A stretch of DNA of 64,000 bases from a virus, in the IMG/VR virus record IMGVR_UViG_3300043449_001732, positions 19,982 to 83,981 of that record; one strand, given 5' to 3'. Within the stretch, counting starts at the first letter, position 1. Each line of letters starts with the position of its first letter. This document shows positions 40,505 through 49,058 of this stretch, one piece after another. Made by a program: the position numbers and the translations under genes. A model generated the notes under the pieces. The model was not told where the DNA came from, searched no databases, and was given only the letters and a program-made list of their open reading frames with translations.

Positions 40505-41824
40505 TCATCTTGATACCTCTTCCCAGTCCATAGCAGCTAACACTTGAGCACCGTTATCTTCACTGCTGCAAACCAAAGTTAATTCAGTTGTTGCACCCGT
40601 AAAACTATTACGTTCCAGCTGGAATTTAAACAATGCTTCCTTAAGGATGTCAACCACAGCGGATCCTTGGTTGGAGCCATTGGTAAAACCACTGGCAAGC
40701 ACACGCCCAGTTCCGAGCGTAAAGGAAGAAGCATCAATTTTGTATTCAACGGATGAGTCGTCGCCTAAGTTTGACCAGGTGCCACCAGTCGTTGTGCCAC
40801 CAACAATAACTTTCCAGTTATAGCTAGCGTTATTGGTAATACCCATCAAAGATATTGCAGTTAAAATAACAATTGCATCTAGTCGAGTTGATTTAAGGCA
40901 AAGCGAAACAATTGGATAAACAGTAGGTGCAGTCGTTAATGTATACGGCGTATCGACTGGGGTTCCGACTGCGTTTTGAGCACCCCTTAGCTCATAGCCA
41001 CCTTCTGAAATAACTGTTGAACACACTTGTTTTAATGTGCTACTACTTGCAGTAGTACCAAGGTTTTCAATCTCATAACGAACCGGCAGTGATGCCGTTG
41101 TCATGTAAGTAGATGTAATTAAATTTGCGTGGTGGAATGAATGGCAGTGTACAAATTGCCCATTAATTACAAACCCAGTACGCACAGTGCCAAGACCTAG
41201 CCATTCAATATCAGTCCAATGAATTTGAGCCTTGGTGATATCAAGAGTAAAACCAGAAGGACCTTGTCCATCCAACGTATCAATATTCCAGTTTGCTTGA
41301 GACACTCGAGTCTCATTAACAGAACCAGAAACTGAATTACGTTCAACAAAAGATGGCGCACTGGTACCGCTAACTTCTACGTAGATACCATTATCTGTTC
41401 CAAAATACCCAACGCGTTGACGCAAGTTAGCTTTGCCAGAAGCCATGACAAACGTGTTCATAACCTGCAGGCTTTTCCCTGGCTGGTAAGAACATACCTT
41501 TGTCGTTTCCCTTAAAACTTTTGCACCAGATGCAGTGGTTACATTGAGATTAACTAATCCTTCGCCACTGCTAAATACGTAGGTGCCACCAGTTCCTGTT
41601 GAGGTAGCCCACAGACCATTGTCTCGATACCGATGACTTGAGTCAAAGAGTGTTAATGGGGAGGATGTACGCAACCTACCAAATGCGTCACCAGCCGTAC
41701 CCCCTGCTTGTACATATACATTAGTACCGCTAACCGTAGTTACTTCAAGCGGTTGACCACTGCAAGTTTGAACCTTAACTACTTCGTATAACGTGCTCGC
41801 ATTTACTTCTCTATATACAGGCAT
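40505..41824 (-). CDS. Phage structural protein
   Basis: 439 residues. The motif GDAFGRLRTSSPLTLFDSSH near residue 45 is typical of a structural protein family of cyanophages and pelagiphages; the rest is Ser/Thr/Gly/Val beta-structure. Likely a tail or capsid-surface component despite lying on the strand of replication genes. Confidence 0.7.
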   Translation of the reverse strand: MPVYREVNASTLYEVVKVQTCSGQPLEVTTVSGTNVYVQAGGTAGDAFGRLRTSSPLTLFDSSHRYRDNGLWATSTGTGGTYVFSSGEGLVNLNVTTASGAKVLRETTKVCSYQPGKSLQVMNTFVMASGKANLRQRVGYFGTDNGIYVEVSGTSAPSFVERNSVSGSVNETRVSQANWNIDTLDGQGPSGFTLDITKAQIHWTDIEWLGLGTVRTGFVINGQFVHCHSFHHANLITSTYMTTASLPVRYEIENLGTTASSSTLKQVCSTVISEGGYELRGAQNAVGTPVDTPYTLTTAPTVYPIVSLCLKSTRLDAIVILTAISLMGITNNASYNWKVIVGGTTTGGTWSNLGDDSSVEYKIDASSFTLGTGRVLASGFTNGSNQGSAVVDILKEALFKFQLERNSFTGATTELTLVCSSEDNGAQVLAAMDWEEVSR

Positions 41825-41843
41825 TGAACTATTGAGTAGATAA

Positions 41844-42095
41844 TTACATTTTAGAACACGTAGTTCCCTTCTTTTTTTGTATATGTAACTTGCGCATTTC
41901 TTTATGACTCAAGCCACCGTAGTCCCGTGGTTCTGTCACAGGCAAACTTTTCATACCACATACGCCACAGTTACCTATGTGATAAGTGGCATAGTGACTT
42001 GGAGGACCGACGTAAGAACTACCCTTGTACCAAAGACCGTGAGTCATCCCACAGTTATCACAAATCCATTCAGGGTAATACTCCTGCATCTTCAT
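41844..42095 (-). CDS. Small zinc-ribbon-like protein
   Basis: 83 residues with two Cys pairs, CDNCG and CGVCG, about 28 residues apart, fitting a zinc ribbon, and a basic C-terminus. Overlaps the upstream gene by four bases. Probably binds nucleic acid or a protein partner. Confidence 0.6.
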   Translation of the reverse strand: MKMQEYYPEWICDNCGMTHGLWYKGSSYVGPPSHYATYHIGNCGVCGMKSLPVTEPRDYGGLSHKEMRKLHIQKKKGTTCSKM

Positions 42096-42481
42096 TGTTT
42101 TTTACACCGCAGAAGATCAACCAATTCTTGAGCTTTGTCATATTCTTTTTTGACCAGCTCAGCATTGTTATGTGCAGCAGTCAAGAAACATTCGAAGAGT
42201 TCAGCCCCTGACAGCTCATTAAAAAATTCAGCAATTGTGTCAGCAAAATACTCAGTTGCTTTCTTTTTAAATTCAGTGGCATCTAGCTGCATTGAAGTAA
42301 GTTTCATCATGGTATCCCGCCATTCTGGCATGACGCTTGTGACATTGCTTGTATCATGAAGAGACTCACGTGAGTCTTTGGAGACACCCGGAGTATCCAT
42401 CTCAGCAATCACGCGATTAGATCGATACCATTCTTGCCATTTGTTAATGGCGTCCATAGGTTCATCCACTTGGTTGTCCAT
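42092..42481 (-). CDS. Hypothetical helical protein
   Basis: 129 residues, largely helical and acidic, with EFFNELSGAELFECFL and a C-terminal Lys/Glu helix. Its ATG is in the T-run of the terminator just upstream. Function unknown. Confidence 0.55.
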   Translation of the reverse strand: MDNQVDEPMDAINKWQEWYRSNRVIAEMDTPGVSKDSRESLHDTSNVTSVMPEWRDTMMKLTSMQLDATEFKKKATEYFADTIAEFFNELSGAELFECFLTAAHNNAELVKKEYDKAQELVDLLRCKKQ

Positions 42482-42482
42482 A

Positions 42483-42516
42483 ATAAAAAAGAACGTACCA
42501 CTAGTGTGGCACGTTC
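42483..42516 (-). terminator. Terminator abutting a start codon
   Basis: Leftward: GAACGT, mismatch, CCAC, ACTA loop, GTGG, ACGTTC, then TTTTTTATT; the ATG of the next gene starts within this tail (42481). Ten pairs with one mismatch. Readthrough would be needed to express the next gene from upstream. Confidence 0.8.
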
Positions 42517-42544
42517 AATAAGTATAAATTGTTCAACTTGAACT

Positions 42545-42838
42545 TCAGGCAGTTGCCTCAAGTTTTTTTTGTTTTTCTATCAGTTCTTCGTATTCTTTGA
42601 CTGCGGCAAGCATTTCAAAGTACCGTTCACGCATCGTGGTACCTGCTTCGGTCATACAGAAACGCTGCCACAAACCTGTGTAGCAATGGTTGGTTGGTTT
42701 GTAGACCTGGTACAGGCGTTCCATGAAGTCAGCCTTCTTCTGTTCTTCAACCACGTCCCAGTTACGCAGTTGTTCCTTCAACCAAGGTGTATCGAATGCA
42801 CCAGTGGTGTTCAGTTTCTTAAGAAGTTCTTCAGTCAT
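42545..42838 (-). CDS. Hypothetical helical protein
   Basis: 97 residues from MTEELLKKL (longer frame to 42895 possible). Charged helices, Trp and Tyr in the middle, C-terminal Glu/Lys coiled coil. Overlaps the upstream gene by eight bases. Function unknown. Confidence 0.55.
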   Translation of the reverse strand: MTEELLKKLNTTGAFDTPWLKEQLRNWDVVEEQKKADFMERLYQVYKPTNHCYTGLWQRFCMTEAGTTMRERYFEMLAAVKEYEELIEKQKKLEATA

Positions 42839-43028
42839 TGGAATCAATTGCGGTGATGGAAGTGAAGACACCTTTGACGGCAGGGCTAGTTTCAAAGAGG
42901 AGATCGTCTAGCTCATCCTGGAGAGCGATGGCAATATCCTGTGCAGTACGACCGCCAAAGCTGTCGTATTCAACCTCAAGATCAACCGCAAACGATACGG
43001 TTAGCCGAGGAACAATAACGGGTTCCAT
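42831..43028 (-). CDS. Small hypothetical protein
   Basis: 65 residues from MEPVIVPRL. One beta strand series then an acidic helix (QDIAIALQDELDDLLF). Part of a leftward set of overlapping small genes. Function unknown. Confidence 0.5.
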   Translation of the reverse strand: MEPVIVPRLTVSFAVDLEVEYDSFGGRTAQDIAIALQDELDDLLFETSPAVKGVFTSITAIDSND

Positions 43029-43053
43029 TACTGGTAGTAAAGACTGAATTACT

Positions 43054-43311
43054 TTACAGCAACTTCTCCAAAGAGTGCACTTGATTTTGCTGATAGTAAC
43101 CAAGACGCTCTTGGATCAAATGCGTGTAATTGATGGCAGCATCAACCATCTCAGTTGCGTCCATTGATGCAGCAAGGTTTTCATTTGCTAACATCCCTGC
43201 TGTTAACGCAGTAACTTGCCACTCAAGCTTGGTACCCACCAATGCGGGAAGAGGTGTCCCTGCCTGAGTGAAACCCGCCAGTAAATCAACCAGCTTACTT
43301 TCATCAGACAT
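43054..43311 (-). CDS. Small hypothetical protein
   Basis: 85 residues, Ala/Leu/Thr-rich helices (WQVTALTAGMLANENLA). Same leftward group. No motif recognised. Confidence 0.5.
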   Translation of the reverse strand: MSDESKLVDLLAGFTQAGTPLPALVGTKLEWQVTALTAGMLANENLAASMDATEMVDAAINYTHLIQERLGYYQQNQVHSLEKLL

Positions 43312-43346
43312 GGAACACCTCTTGTATCTATTTATTGTATGGCAAC

Positions 43347-43565
43347 TTATTTATCGCCACGTGCCAGGTAGTACCAGTAGGCACGGGCTGCGTTTTGGTG
43401 GAAGCGTTTACCAAGCAAAAGTTTAAGTTTCTTTTGCTCAAGCTCATCGACCTTATCGTTGTGATAAGGCACGGGCTCATCACCGTCACACAACATCGAC
43501 ATCTCCAGTTCATTCATTTGGATCTGGAGATTGAAGTCATCAACACTATGGTTGTGACATGACAT
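43347..43565 (-). CDS. Small hypothetical protein
   Basis: 72 residues from MSCHNHSVDDF; acidic middle (CDGDEPVPYHNDKVDELE) then a basic, Tyr-rich C-terminus. Starts 22 bases after the Gp157-like gene's stop; the longer same-frame extension is the shadow of that gene. Confidence 0.5.
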   Translation of the reverse strand: MSCHNHSVDDFNLQIQMNELEMSMLCDGDEPVPYHNDKVDELEQKKLKLLLGKRFHQNAARAYWYYLARGDK

Positions 43566-43587
43566 GCGGATGTGTGCATCCTCGAGA

Positions 43588-44301
43588 TCAGTCGGGGGTT
43601 CCAGCTTCTGGTAGAAGTTCTCCGAGATGTTTGGATGCCTCCAGATCCACTGACTTGTTTGAGAAGATGCGCTGGGAACGGACCGAGTATTCTTGGACAA
43701 CTTTGACTCCGTGTGGTAGGTGCTGACCGGCTTGGTAGGCGTTGCGGATGGCATCGAGGTTTGGGAGAACTTCTTGTTTGGTTCGGGGTTCAGTCCTTTC
43801 GTCAAGGACTTCTCCTGACATTGAACGTACCACGATTCGTTTGGTTGTGGTTGTTTCTTGCTCAATGCAGAATTTGCTGCGTTCTTCAGTGTCCCAAAAC
43901 TCTGGGTCTGACGTGATCTCAACAGTTAACTCCTTCTTACGTATGAGGGTGAATTGATAATTGCGCCCACTGATCTTGTTGGAATCAGATGGCAGTGCAC
44001 GCCGTAACCAATTTAGCAAACCCTTGAGGGATCGCAGTTGGGACTCATGATGACGCTTGGCTTGGGTGATGAGATCCCCTTCTTTTTTGATGCGTTCAAG
44101 AGCATCCTCATGGGCCGCCATAGAGTAATGCAAACGGTCGATCTTCTCTGAACGGAGATAGGCACAGGCCTCCAGCTCAGCTTGCGCCAGTTCCTGGGAC
44201 TCAGGAGTAAGTAGAGGCAGTGATTTTTCAATAGCACGGTAGTGCTCGTAGAGTTTGAGGATGTTTAGATCCTTGAGTTTAGCTTGAGTGAGTTGAGTCA
44301 T
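43588..44301 (-). CDS. Siphovirus Gp157-like protein
   Basis: 237 residues. A long N-terminal coiled coil (EKSLPLLTPESQELAQ onward) with CAYLRSEKIDRLHY, then strands QFTLIRKKELTVEITSD and C-terminal beta regions, as in the Gp157 family of phage proteins implicated in resistance to phage or in recombination. Start coupled to a small membrane gene upstream. Confidence 0.6.
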   Translation of the reverse strand: MTQLTQAKLKDLNILKLYEHYRAIEKSLPLLTPESQELAQAELEACAYLRSEKIDRLHYSMAAHEDALERIKKEGDLITQAKRHHESQLRSLKGLLNWLRRALPSDSNKISGRNYQFTLIRKKELTVEITSDPEFWDTEERSKFCIEQETTTTKRIVVRSMSGEVLDERTEPRTKQEVLPNLDAIRNAYQAGQHLPHGVKVVQEYSVRSQRIFSNKSVDLEASKHLGELLPEAGTPD

Positions 44302-44304
44302 TGC

Positions 44305-44424
44305 TCAGATGTTTTGGAGATGGGATTGAAGTTTGTTTAGTGCATAGGCCAGCAGCGCTGCGGCTGCTGTCCAAAGAATATCTTTGAGAACAGGAAGAAC
44401 AAAAGATGCAATGGTTTCGAACAT
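44305..44424 (-). CDS. Small membrane protein
   Basis: 39 residues with a hydrophobic segment (FVLPVLKDILWTAAAALLAY) and a polar C-terminus. Ends three bases before the Gp157-like start. The covarying hairpin element lies 26 bases upstream. Possibly holin-like, unproven. Confidence 0.5.
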   Translation of the reverse strand: MFETIASFVLPVLKDILWTAAAALLAYALNKLQSHLQNI

Positions 44425-44449
44425 GAGTTGGTTGTATATGGGGTGGTCA

Positions 44450-44472
44450 GTTTTACGTCATGACCAGGACGA
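44450..44472 (-). promoter_or_regulatory. Covarying leader hairpin, copy 1
   Basis: On the plus strand AGTTTTA, stem CGTC (44456-44459), loop ATGACCAG, stem GACG (44468-44471). Lies 26 bases before the small membrane gene start. Confidence 0.55.
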
Positions 44473-44476
44473 TTGA

Positions 44477-44803
44477 TCACTCTGGTTTTGCCAGAAGCTC
44501 CTTAATAGATTTGATTTCATCCATCAAATCCTGACGAGTAAAAACTGTGATGCCGTCATAGGAACGTTCCGCAATTTTCTCAGGGTCTTCAGTCTTCTGG
44601 ATCACACGAGCATCATCGTTTGCATCATACGTAACACTCTCGTACATTCTCCAGATAACATCATGAGGCCAGCCATTAAGATCTACGTTCTGCTCTTGTG
44701 CTACACAGATAAGTGCACGCATTGTTTTAAAAAGAAACGTAGCTTTTTCTTCAAAGATCTCAAGGTAGCGATCTTCATCAAGTCCGTAGGTGTCAATTGA
44801 CAT
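44477..44803 (-). CDS. Hypothetical acidic protein
   Basis: 108 residues from MSIDTYG. Helical, acidic, one Cys; C-terminal DEIKSIKELLAK helix. Overlaps the next upstream gene. Function unknown. Confidence 0.55.
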   Translation of the reverse strand: MSIDTYGLDEDRYLEIFEEKATFLFKTMRALICVAQEQNVDLNGWPHDVIWRMYESVTYDANDDARVIQKTEDPEKIAERSYDGITVFTRQDLMDEIKSIKELLAKPE

Positions 44804-44993
44804 AGCAATCAAGTGCGTTGGTTAATGCTTCGATGATAAAGGATTTTTGTCCTTCTTCACCAAGGCTTGTCCAGTATTCAAGCTCTGGATCTTCATCATC
44901 CCAATGAATGCGGATGGTGCAACCACCATCTTCTTCATCAATTACTTCAACCTCCAGCTTCTCAACCCATGTCATAGTTAGTTTTTTAGTCAC
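44793..44993 (-). CDS. Small acidic protein
   Basis: 66 residues from GTG that overlaps the previous stop (GTGA). Strand-rich with EEDGGCTIRIHWDDEDPE. Function unknown. Confidence 0.5.
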   Translation of the reverse strand: MTKKLTMTWVEKLEVEVIDEEDGGCTIRIHWDDEDPELEYWTSLGEEGQKSFIIEALTNALDCYVN

Positions 44994-45199
44994 AGGCCCT
45001 CCAGTTCGGCGGCAATGGCGAGGAGTTCATCTGCATCGCACTCCCACACGTCATGGCCATGGTGTTGCTGGGTGTGAGCAACTGCAGCACGGAGAGCGGC
45101 GGCGATCATTTCCGTTTCGGTGACATCACGGTCAAGGTTGTCGGCCAGTGTGAAGGCGGCATCCAGCACCGCCTGCGCGGCGGGGGAGAGGTCAGTCAT
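44990..45199 (-). CDS. SPAAQAVLDA-family small protein, copy 1
   Basis: 69 residues. MTDLSPAAQAVLDAAF, then an AAALRAAVAH helix and ELLAIAAELEGL. A second member is at 55292. Such proteins recur in Synechococcus-type genomes and phages by memory; function unknown. It overlaps a tiny membrane gene by ATGA. Confidence 0.6.
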   Translation of the reverse strand: MTDLSPAAQAVLDAAFTLADNLDRDVTETEMIAAALRAAVAHTQQHHGHDVWECDADELLAIAAELEGL

Positions 45200-45282
45200 T
45201 TTCTGTCAAGACAAACTAAAAACAGCAAAAGCCAAAGTGATGGTCCAATCTGTAGCGCAAAGGTGTATACTACCTCGCGCAT
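45196..45282 (-). CDS. Tiny membrane protein
   Basis: 28 residues with one hydrophobic helix (SLWLLLFLVCL). Its ATG overlaps the region of the upstream stop and its stop overlaps the downstream ATG (ATGA), so it is translationally chained. Could be chance, but the coupling supports it. Confidence 0.4.
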   Translation of the reverse strand: MREVVYTFALQIGPSLWLLLFLVCLDRK

Positions 45283-45283
45283 A

Positions 45284-45628
45284 TCAGTCATCGGGCAGCT
45301 CCTCAATGGCGCGGCGGATTTGAGACAGGTCGCAGCCCATGCCGTGCATTGCCAGATCCGCGTTGAGCGTGTCCAGCTGCAGTAGCGCCTGCTCCTTCAA
45401 GCTCGGCGGCTTGGGGCGGCGGGCGGCGCGGAGTTGCAGCGTCAGATCGCCAACACCATCCAACCACTCACAACACGCCTCCAGCTCCTGGTCACTGGCC
45501 CATTGGGCGGCGCGGGTGGCGATGTGCTCATCGCTGAGTGAGACGCGGACGGGTGTGCCTTCATGCCAGATTTCGGCAACCCACTGCTGCACCAGCTCCG
45601 GCGGTGGGATAAGGTTATTGTCAGTCAT
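45284..45628 (-). CDS. PELVQQW-family paralogue 1
   Basis: 114 residues from MTDNNLI (coupled ATG at 45703 adds 25). Family landmarks in order: IPPPELVQQW, AAQWASDQELEACCEWL, LRAARRPKPPSLKEQAL, then IRRAIEELPDD. Middle and C-terminal cassettes differ from other copies. Cyanobacterial-type family of unknown function. Confidence 0.6.
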   Translation of the reverse strand: MTDNNLIPPPELVQQWVAEIWHEGTPVRVSLSDEHIATRAAQWASDQELEACCEWLDGVGDLTLQLRAARRPKPPSLKEQALLQLDTLNADLAMHGMGCDLSQIRRAIEELPDD

Positions 45629-45695
45629 TGGGTTACTGTGTGCGGTGAATCGTTCGTAATCGGCTAGTATCCTCGCCAGTCGTTGCGCTCGATAA

Positions 45696-46049
45696 TCAGC
45701 CATCGGGAAGCGCCTCCAGTGCTTTACGAATAAACTCAAGTTCACGCATTTGGTCCGAGAAAAACTCACCGCTCTTCTCAAATCGTTTCACACTTTCCAA
45801 GGCCAGCTCCTTCAAACTCAGTGGCCTCGGGCGGCGATAGTTATAGAACTCAGTCACATCTTCTTCTTCCCATGCAGCGCACTGTTTAAGGTAGTTGCCA
45901 CAAGCCAAAAGCTCCTGGTCGGCGCCCCATTGGGCGGCTACTTCCGCAATGTATTCATCAAACTCAAGAGACACGTACTGTCGATTTGCTGCTTCTACTC
46001 GCCACTGCTGCACCAGCTCCGGCGGTGGGGTGATGTGGTAGTTAGTCAT
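45696..46049 (-). CDS. PELVQQW-family paralogue 2
   Basis: 117 residues. ITPPPELVQQWR, AAQWGADQELLACGNYLKQC, AAWEEEDVTEFYNYRRP, then a distinct C-terminal cassette ending IRKALEALPDG. The centre is nearly identical to the copy at 57171. Confidence 0.65.
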   Translation of the reverse strand: MTNYHITPPPELVQQWRVEAANRQYVSLEFDEYIAEVAAQWGADQELLACGNYLKQCAAWEEEDVTEFYNYRRPRPLSLKELALESVKRFEKSGEFFSDQMRELEFIRKALEALPDG

Positions 46050-46993
46050 TTCTTTTTGATTGCAGATTGGAGTTGTGGTAGTGCAGTACCAGGGAATGGA
46101 ACGTAGCCAGCTTCCATCATACTGAAGAACAGATCCCAGGCATGACCCTGGTTGAATACCTCATTAGGTTTGTACGTACGCCAGTGGGTCAGTGGAGCCT
46201 GAGCGCCAGACTTGGTATGCAGCAGGACAAACTTACCCTCGCTGATGTGGTCAACAGGAGGTGCATACCACCAGGCAACACACTTATCAGGCGTACCACT
46301 GGGCAGTGCATTACGTACTTCAGTGCGTTTGCACAGAAGCTCACGGTACTTATGGAACCAAGTCAGGTGGATGCACCAGGGTTTGAATCCTTCAACCTCC
46401 TGTTGGAATAACGAAACATTAAGAAGCTGACGCTGAAAGGACCCACATGAGCAGTAAGGTTCAGGAGTGCCGGCCTGAATACCTGAGGTGTTTTCCTCCA
46501 GCTCAGACTCCAAGTCAATTGGCCGATTCGGGCTCCGAAGCCCATCCGGCGCAACCAAATGTCCCAGATCTGTCTGCTCATTCTGAAGGAGAGCGACGAC
46601 TTTGGCGGGGTCTGATAGGTGTATAAATTTGTCGGCCCAGTGCTGTTGAAGTTTTGCATTGGATGTCAGGTGTCCAAGTGCATGAGTATAGTTCCAACCT
46701 TTGAACATGACATAAGCATTGTTATGCCACACACTTGGCCCCCTGTAGTTGGGGCCAAGATAAGCAAAGAAATCTTTAAGGCGATGCGTGTACTGCTGGA
46801 AGGAACCCTTGATCAGCTGCCGGTCATAAGCCTGCTCACTACCATCGCGACGCACCACAATACAATGATCACCTCGCAGATAAATACCAGCGATTTCGGT
46901 GTCATCAAAGTCCTGGTACGCACGCCTGATGTTGGTGCGTGTGTAGATCGCAGCCTGCGCCGCGTTGAGTTCCTGCTGAGTTTGGTTGGACAT
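46046..46993 (-). CDS. Protein with SWIM-like zinc motif
   Basis: 315 residues. An alpha/beta N-terminal half; residues ~180-215 hold CSCGSF, ~25 residues, then CIHLTWF, fitting the CxC-xn-CxH SWIM zinc finger; an aromatic C-terminal half (WDLFFSMMEAGYVPFPG). SWIM domains bind DNA or proteins. Coupled to the PELVQQW gene downstream (ATGA). Confidence 0.5.
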   Translation of the reverse strand: MSNQTQQELNAAQAAIYTRTNIRRAYQDFDDTEIAGIYLRGDHCIVVRRDGSEQAYDRQLIKGSFQQYTHRLKDFFAYLGPNYRGPSVWHNNAYVMFKGWNYTHALGHLTSNAKLQQHWADKFIHLSDPAKVVALLQNEQTDLGHLVAPDGLRSPNRPIDLESELEENTSGIQAGTPEPYCSCGSFQRQLLNVSLFQQEVEGFKPWCIHLTWFHKYRELLCKRTEVRNALPSGTPDKCVAWWYAPPVDHISEGKFVLLHTKSGAQAPLTHWRTYKPNEVFNQGHAWDLFFSMMEAGYVPFPGTALPQLQSAIKKK

Positions 46994-47017
46994 GAGTTGA
47001 GTTTGAGTTGAGTTTGA

Positions 47018-47215
47018 TCAGACGTGCCAGGAGCTGTCGTCTTCCCGGATGGTAGCACGGTCCTTGGCATCCTGGTACGCTGCCCGCGATACACGGTACG
47101 TTCCGTAAGCAAGCGCAGCCCATGCCACAGGAGTGCCCACAAGAGCAAGGGCACCCGCACCAAGTAGGCCAAAGGAACCTCCGACTTTTAGAACAGCTTT
47201 GTGCTCAGGCTTCAT
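47018..47215 (-). CDS. Small membrane protein
   Basis: 65 residues. One or two hydrophobic Gly/Ala-rich segments (FGLLGAGALALVGTPVAWAALAYG, residues ~15-38) and a charged C-terminus. Upstream gap to 47297 is an AT-rich divergent promoter region with TAGAAT at 47270-47275 for the rightward gene. Confidence 0.55.
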   Translation of the reverse strand: MKPEHKAVLKVGGSFGLLGAGALALVGTPVAWAALAYGTYRVSRAAYQDAKDRATIREDDSSWHV

Positions 47216-47296
47216 GGTGGTAATCCTTAATACAATCGATTGGTTTCAAATCAGTTTAAATGCAACAAGTAGAATGAACTTAAACAATTTAATCTC

Positions 47297-47524
47297 ATGT
47301 TGAAATTCGAATCATCTGCAGAGGATTTGTTTTGGCAAGAGAAGATGTTCAGAACAATAAATGAATGTACATCACTTAGTGAGTTAAAAGAAATTGCCGT
47401 GCTGTTAACAAAGATTGCAACAACACGGCAGATAGCTATCAAAGGTTTAGTTAATGATGCCCTTGATCTAATGCAGGAGAATTACTCAAGCAAGATCAAG
47501 GACACCACTGATTCCATCAGCTAA
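47297..47524 (+). CDS. Small helical protein, rightward
   Basis: 75 residues, helical (LSELKEIAVLLTKIATTRQ, then GLVNDALDLMQEN). The only rightward gene between 40 and 64 kb, with its own TAGAAT. Its stop overlaps the convergent gene. Similar small proteins occur in cyanophages by memory; function unknown. Confidence 0.6.
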   Translation: MLKFESSAEDLFWQEKMFRTINECTSLSELKEIAVLLTKIATTRQIAIKGLVNDALDLMQENYSSKIKDTTDSIS

Positions 47525-48536
47525 GGCTGCTGTCCTCACCAGTGATTTCATCACGAGCAGGCAGTGCCTTCACCTCTACCGTATCCATGGTACGAGACAC
47601 AGGAAGAATCTCGACACCATCCTTGATGCCATAGGCACCACCAAGTTTCTGTGCATCCTGCTTGGCATGGATGTTGATGTAATCATTGAACAGCTCTTGG
47701 TACTTCCAAGTAGATTCACGATCTTCATCAGGAATCGACAGGCGATTCAATGATTCGACTGCTTCTTCTTGGGTGCTGTAACCAGGAATGTCAAAAGATT
47801 CAATTGCACAGATCTCAACGTTGTTGGCTCCGCGCATCTCGTTGGCAAGTACCGGAGTAAATACGGTAGTTGCATAGAACTTTTCATTGAAGCTCAGAGG
47901 TACTTCAGCATCCAGTGCCTTACTCAGGCACTTGGACATTTCCTTTTCGTACATCTTGACTTTTTCGGAAACGTCTGTGCCATTCAATCCCTTCAGGGTC
48001 AGAACCATCGGGATCTTATGGGCACGCTTGTTGTCCTGGGTCAGGATGTAAACCAGGTACTTGGTGCGTACGCTGTACTTACGCTTGTAGAGATTGCCTT
48101 TGCTACCTTCCAGGTCAGCAGCAATCTTGTCAGCTTCCCACAGTTCCTTAACATCAGGGTTGTCAAAGGTACCAATCGTCTGCCTCATCCCCGTGGTTTC
48201 CTCAACCATGAGGGGAGAACGAAGAAGGATTTGAATTCGAGGCTCAACAAAATTGAGTCCTTCTTCCACTGAAGTGTTGGGAGCCATACCAAAAGTTTGC
48301 TTGTAGTTCCAGATAACTGAACCTTTAGCAAACTGATCTTCAGTGGCACTCCAGCCGCAAGTGTCCAGGTCTGAGTTCCGCACGAACCAACCTCGTGTCT
48401 TGGACTTGTTGAGGGGCTGGATAGTGACGAGGTTTTGGTACCCCGAAACAAATTCTTTGGATTGAAAAAGTTTGAAAGAATCGAGTCCACGTGTTGCAAG
48501 CGCAGAAGTTTTCTTAGTAGTCATGGAAGCGGTCAT
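47517..48536 (-). CDS. Hypothetical protein of the replication region
   Basis: 339 residues. Strands and helices with RTKYLVYILTQDNKRAHKIP and YATTVFTPVLANEMRG; I recall DUF5895-type cyanobacterial proteins with similar phrases but cannot confirm. Lies next to SSB and preceded by the covarying hairpin, suggesting a DNA-metabolism role. Confidence 0.55.
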   Translation of the reverse strand: MTASMTTKKTSALATRGLDSFKLFQSKEFVSGYQNLVTIQPLNKSKTRGWFVRNSDLDTCGWSATEDQFAKGSVIWNYKQTFGMAPNTSVEEGLNFVEPRIQILLRSPLMVEETTGMRQTIGTFDNPDVKELWEADKIAADLEGSKGNLYKRKYSVRTKYLVYILTQDNKRAHKIPMVLTLKGLNGTDVSEKVKMYEKEMSKCLSKALDAEVPLSFNEKFYATTVFTPVLANEMRGANNVEICAIESFDIPGYSTQEEAVESLNRLSIPDEDRESTWKYQELFNDYINIHAKQDAQKLGGAYGIKDGVEILPVSRTMDTVEVKALPARDEITGEDSSLS

Positions 48537-48564
48537 GGTTTGTTCAGGGTTTGGACGTGGACGC

Positions 48565-48586
48565 TTTTAACGCCATCCCGAGGCGG
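48565..48586 (-). promoter_or_regulatory. Covarying leader hairpin, copy 2
   Basis: Plus strand TTTTAA, stem CGCC (48571-48574), loop ATCCCGA, stem GGCG (48582-48585). Twenty-nine bases before the gene at 48536. T-to-C plus A-to-G changes keep pairing relative to other copies. Confidence 0.55.
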
Positions 48587-48590
48587 TGAC

Positions 48591-48830
48591 CTATATTAGG
48601 TCCTTGCAAGCATCCTTGTCATAAAGCGCAGCTGCCTTTGACAAAGCTTCACGTTCATCCAGTGATTCCTGGAGCGCAGCGTAAACACTGTCTTCGTTGT
48701 ACCCGCAGCCCTTCATAAACATGATGAAGTGCTCAAGGATTTCATCAGTAGTAACACCAGCGCTTTGAAATACGACGGTGTACTCTTCTTCCTCAAGAGT
48801 GAACTTCATGCGTTGATCAGTCTTCGTCAT
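48591..48830 (-). CDS. Small acidic protein
   Basis: 79 residues from MTKTDQRMK. Acidic helices (SVYAALQESLDEREALSKAA). Start lies inside the upstream gene (overlap 14). Function unknown. Confidence 0.55.
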   Translation of the reverse strand: MTKTDQRMKFTLEEEEYTVVFQSAGVTTDEILEHFIMFMKGCGYNEDSVYAALQESLDEREALSKAAALYDKDACKDLI

Positions 48831-49053
48831 TGGTGTCCTCAATGTGATGAGCTGTGTGCGCTTCGCGAGCAGAAGAAAAAATTTCAGCAATCAAATAAGA
48901 AGCTTTTGCCATTTCTGTAATTGCTTCAAAAATTTCATCTCCTGTTGTTTCATTTCCATCAAATAATTTACCTACGTTTTCCATAAAGAACTCATAGGCA
49001 ATTGCATCTTTCAAAGAGAAGTCTGTGTCAACGCCCGTAATTTGAATTGACAT
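48817..49053 (-). CDS. Small acidic protein
   Basis: 78 residues, helical, acidic with a His-rich C-terminus (REAHTAHHIEDTNDED). Ends the SSB operon together with its overlapping neighbour. Function unknown. Confidence 0.55.
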   Translation of the reverse strand: MSIQITGVDTDFSLKDAIAYEFFMENVGKLFDGNETTGDEIFEAITEMAKASYLIAEIFSSAREAHTAHHIEDTNDED

Positions 49054-49058
49054 AACAA

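Noticed and set aside
43347-43922. 191-codon leftward frame
   Set aside because: Only its last 72 codons look genuine; the first part is an out-of-frame shadow of the Gp157-like gene.
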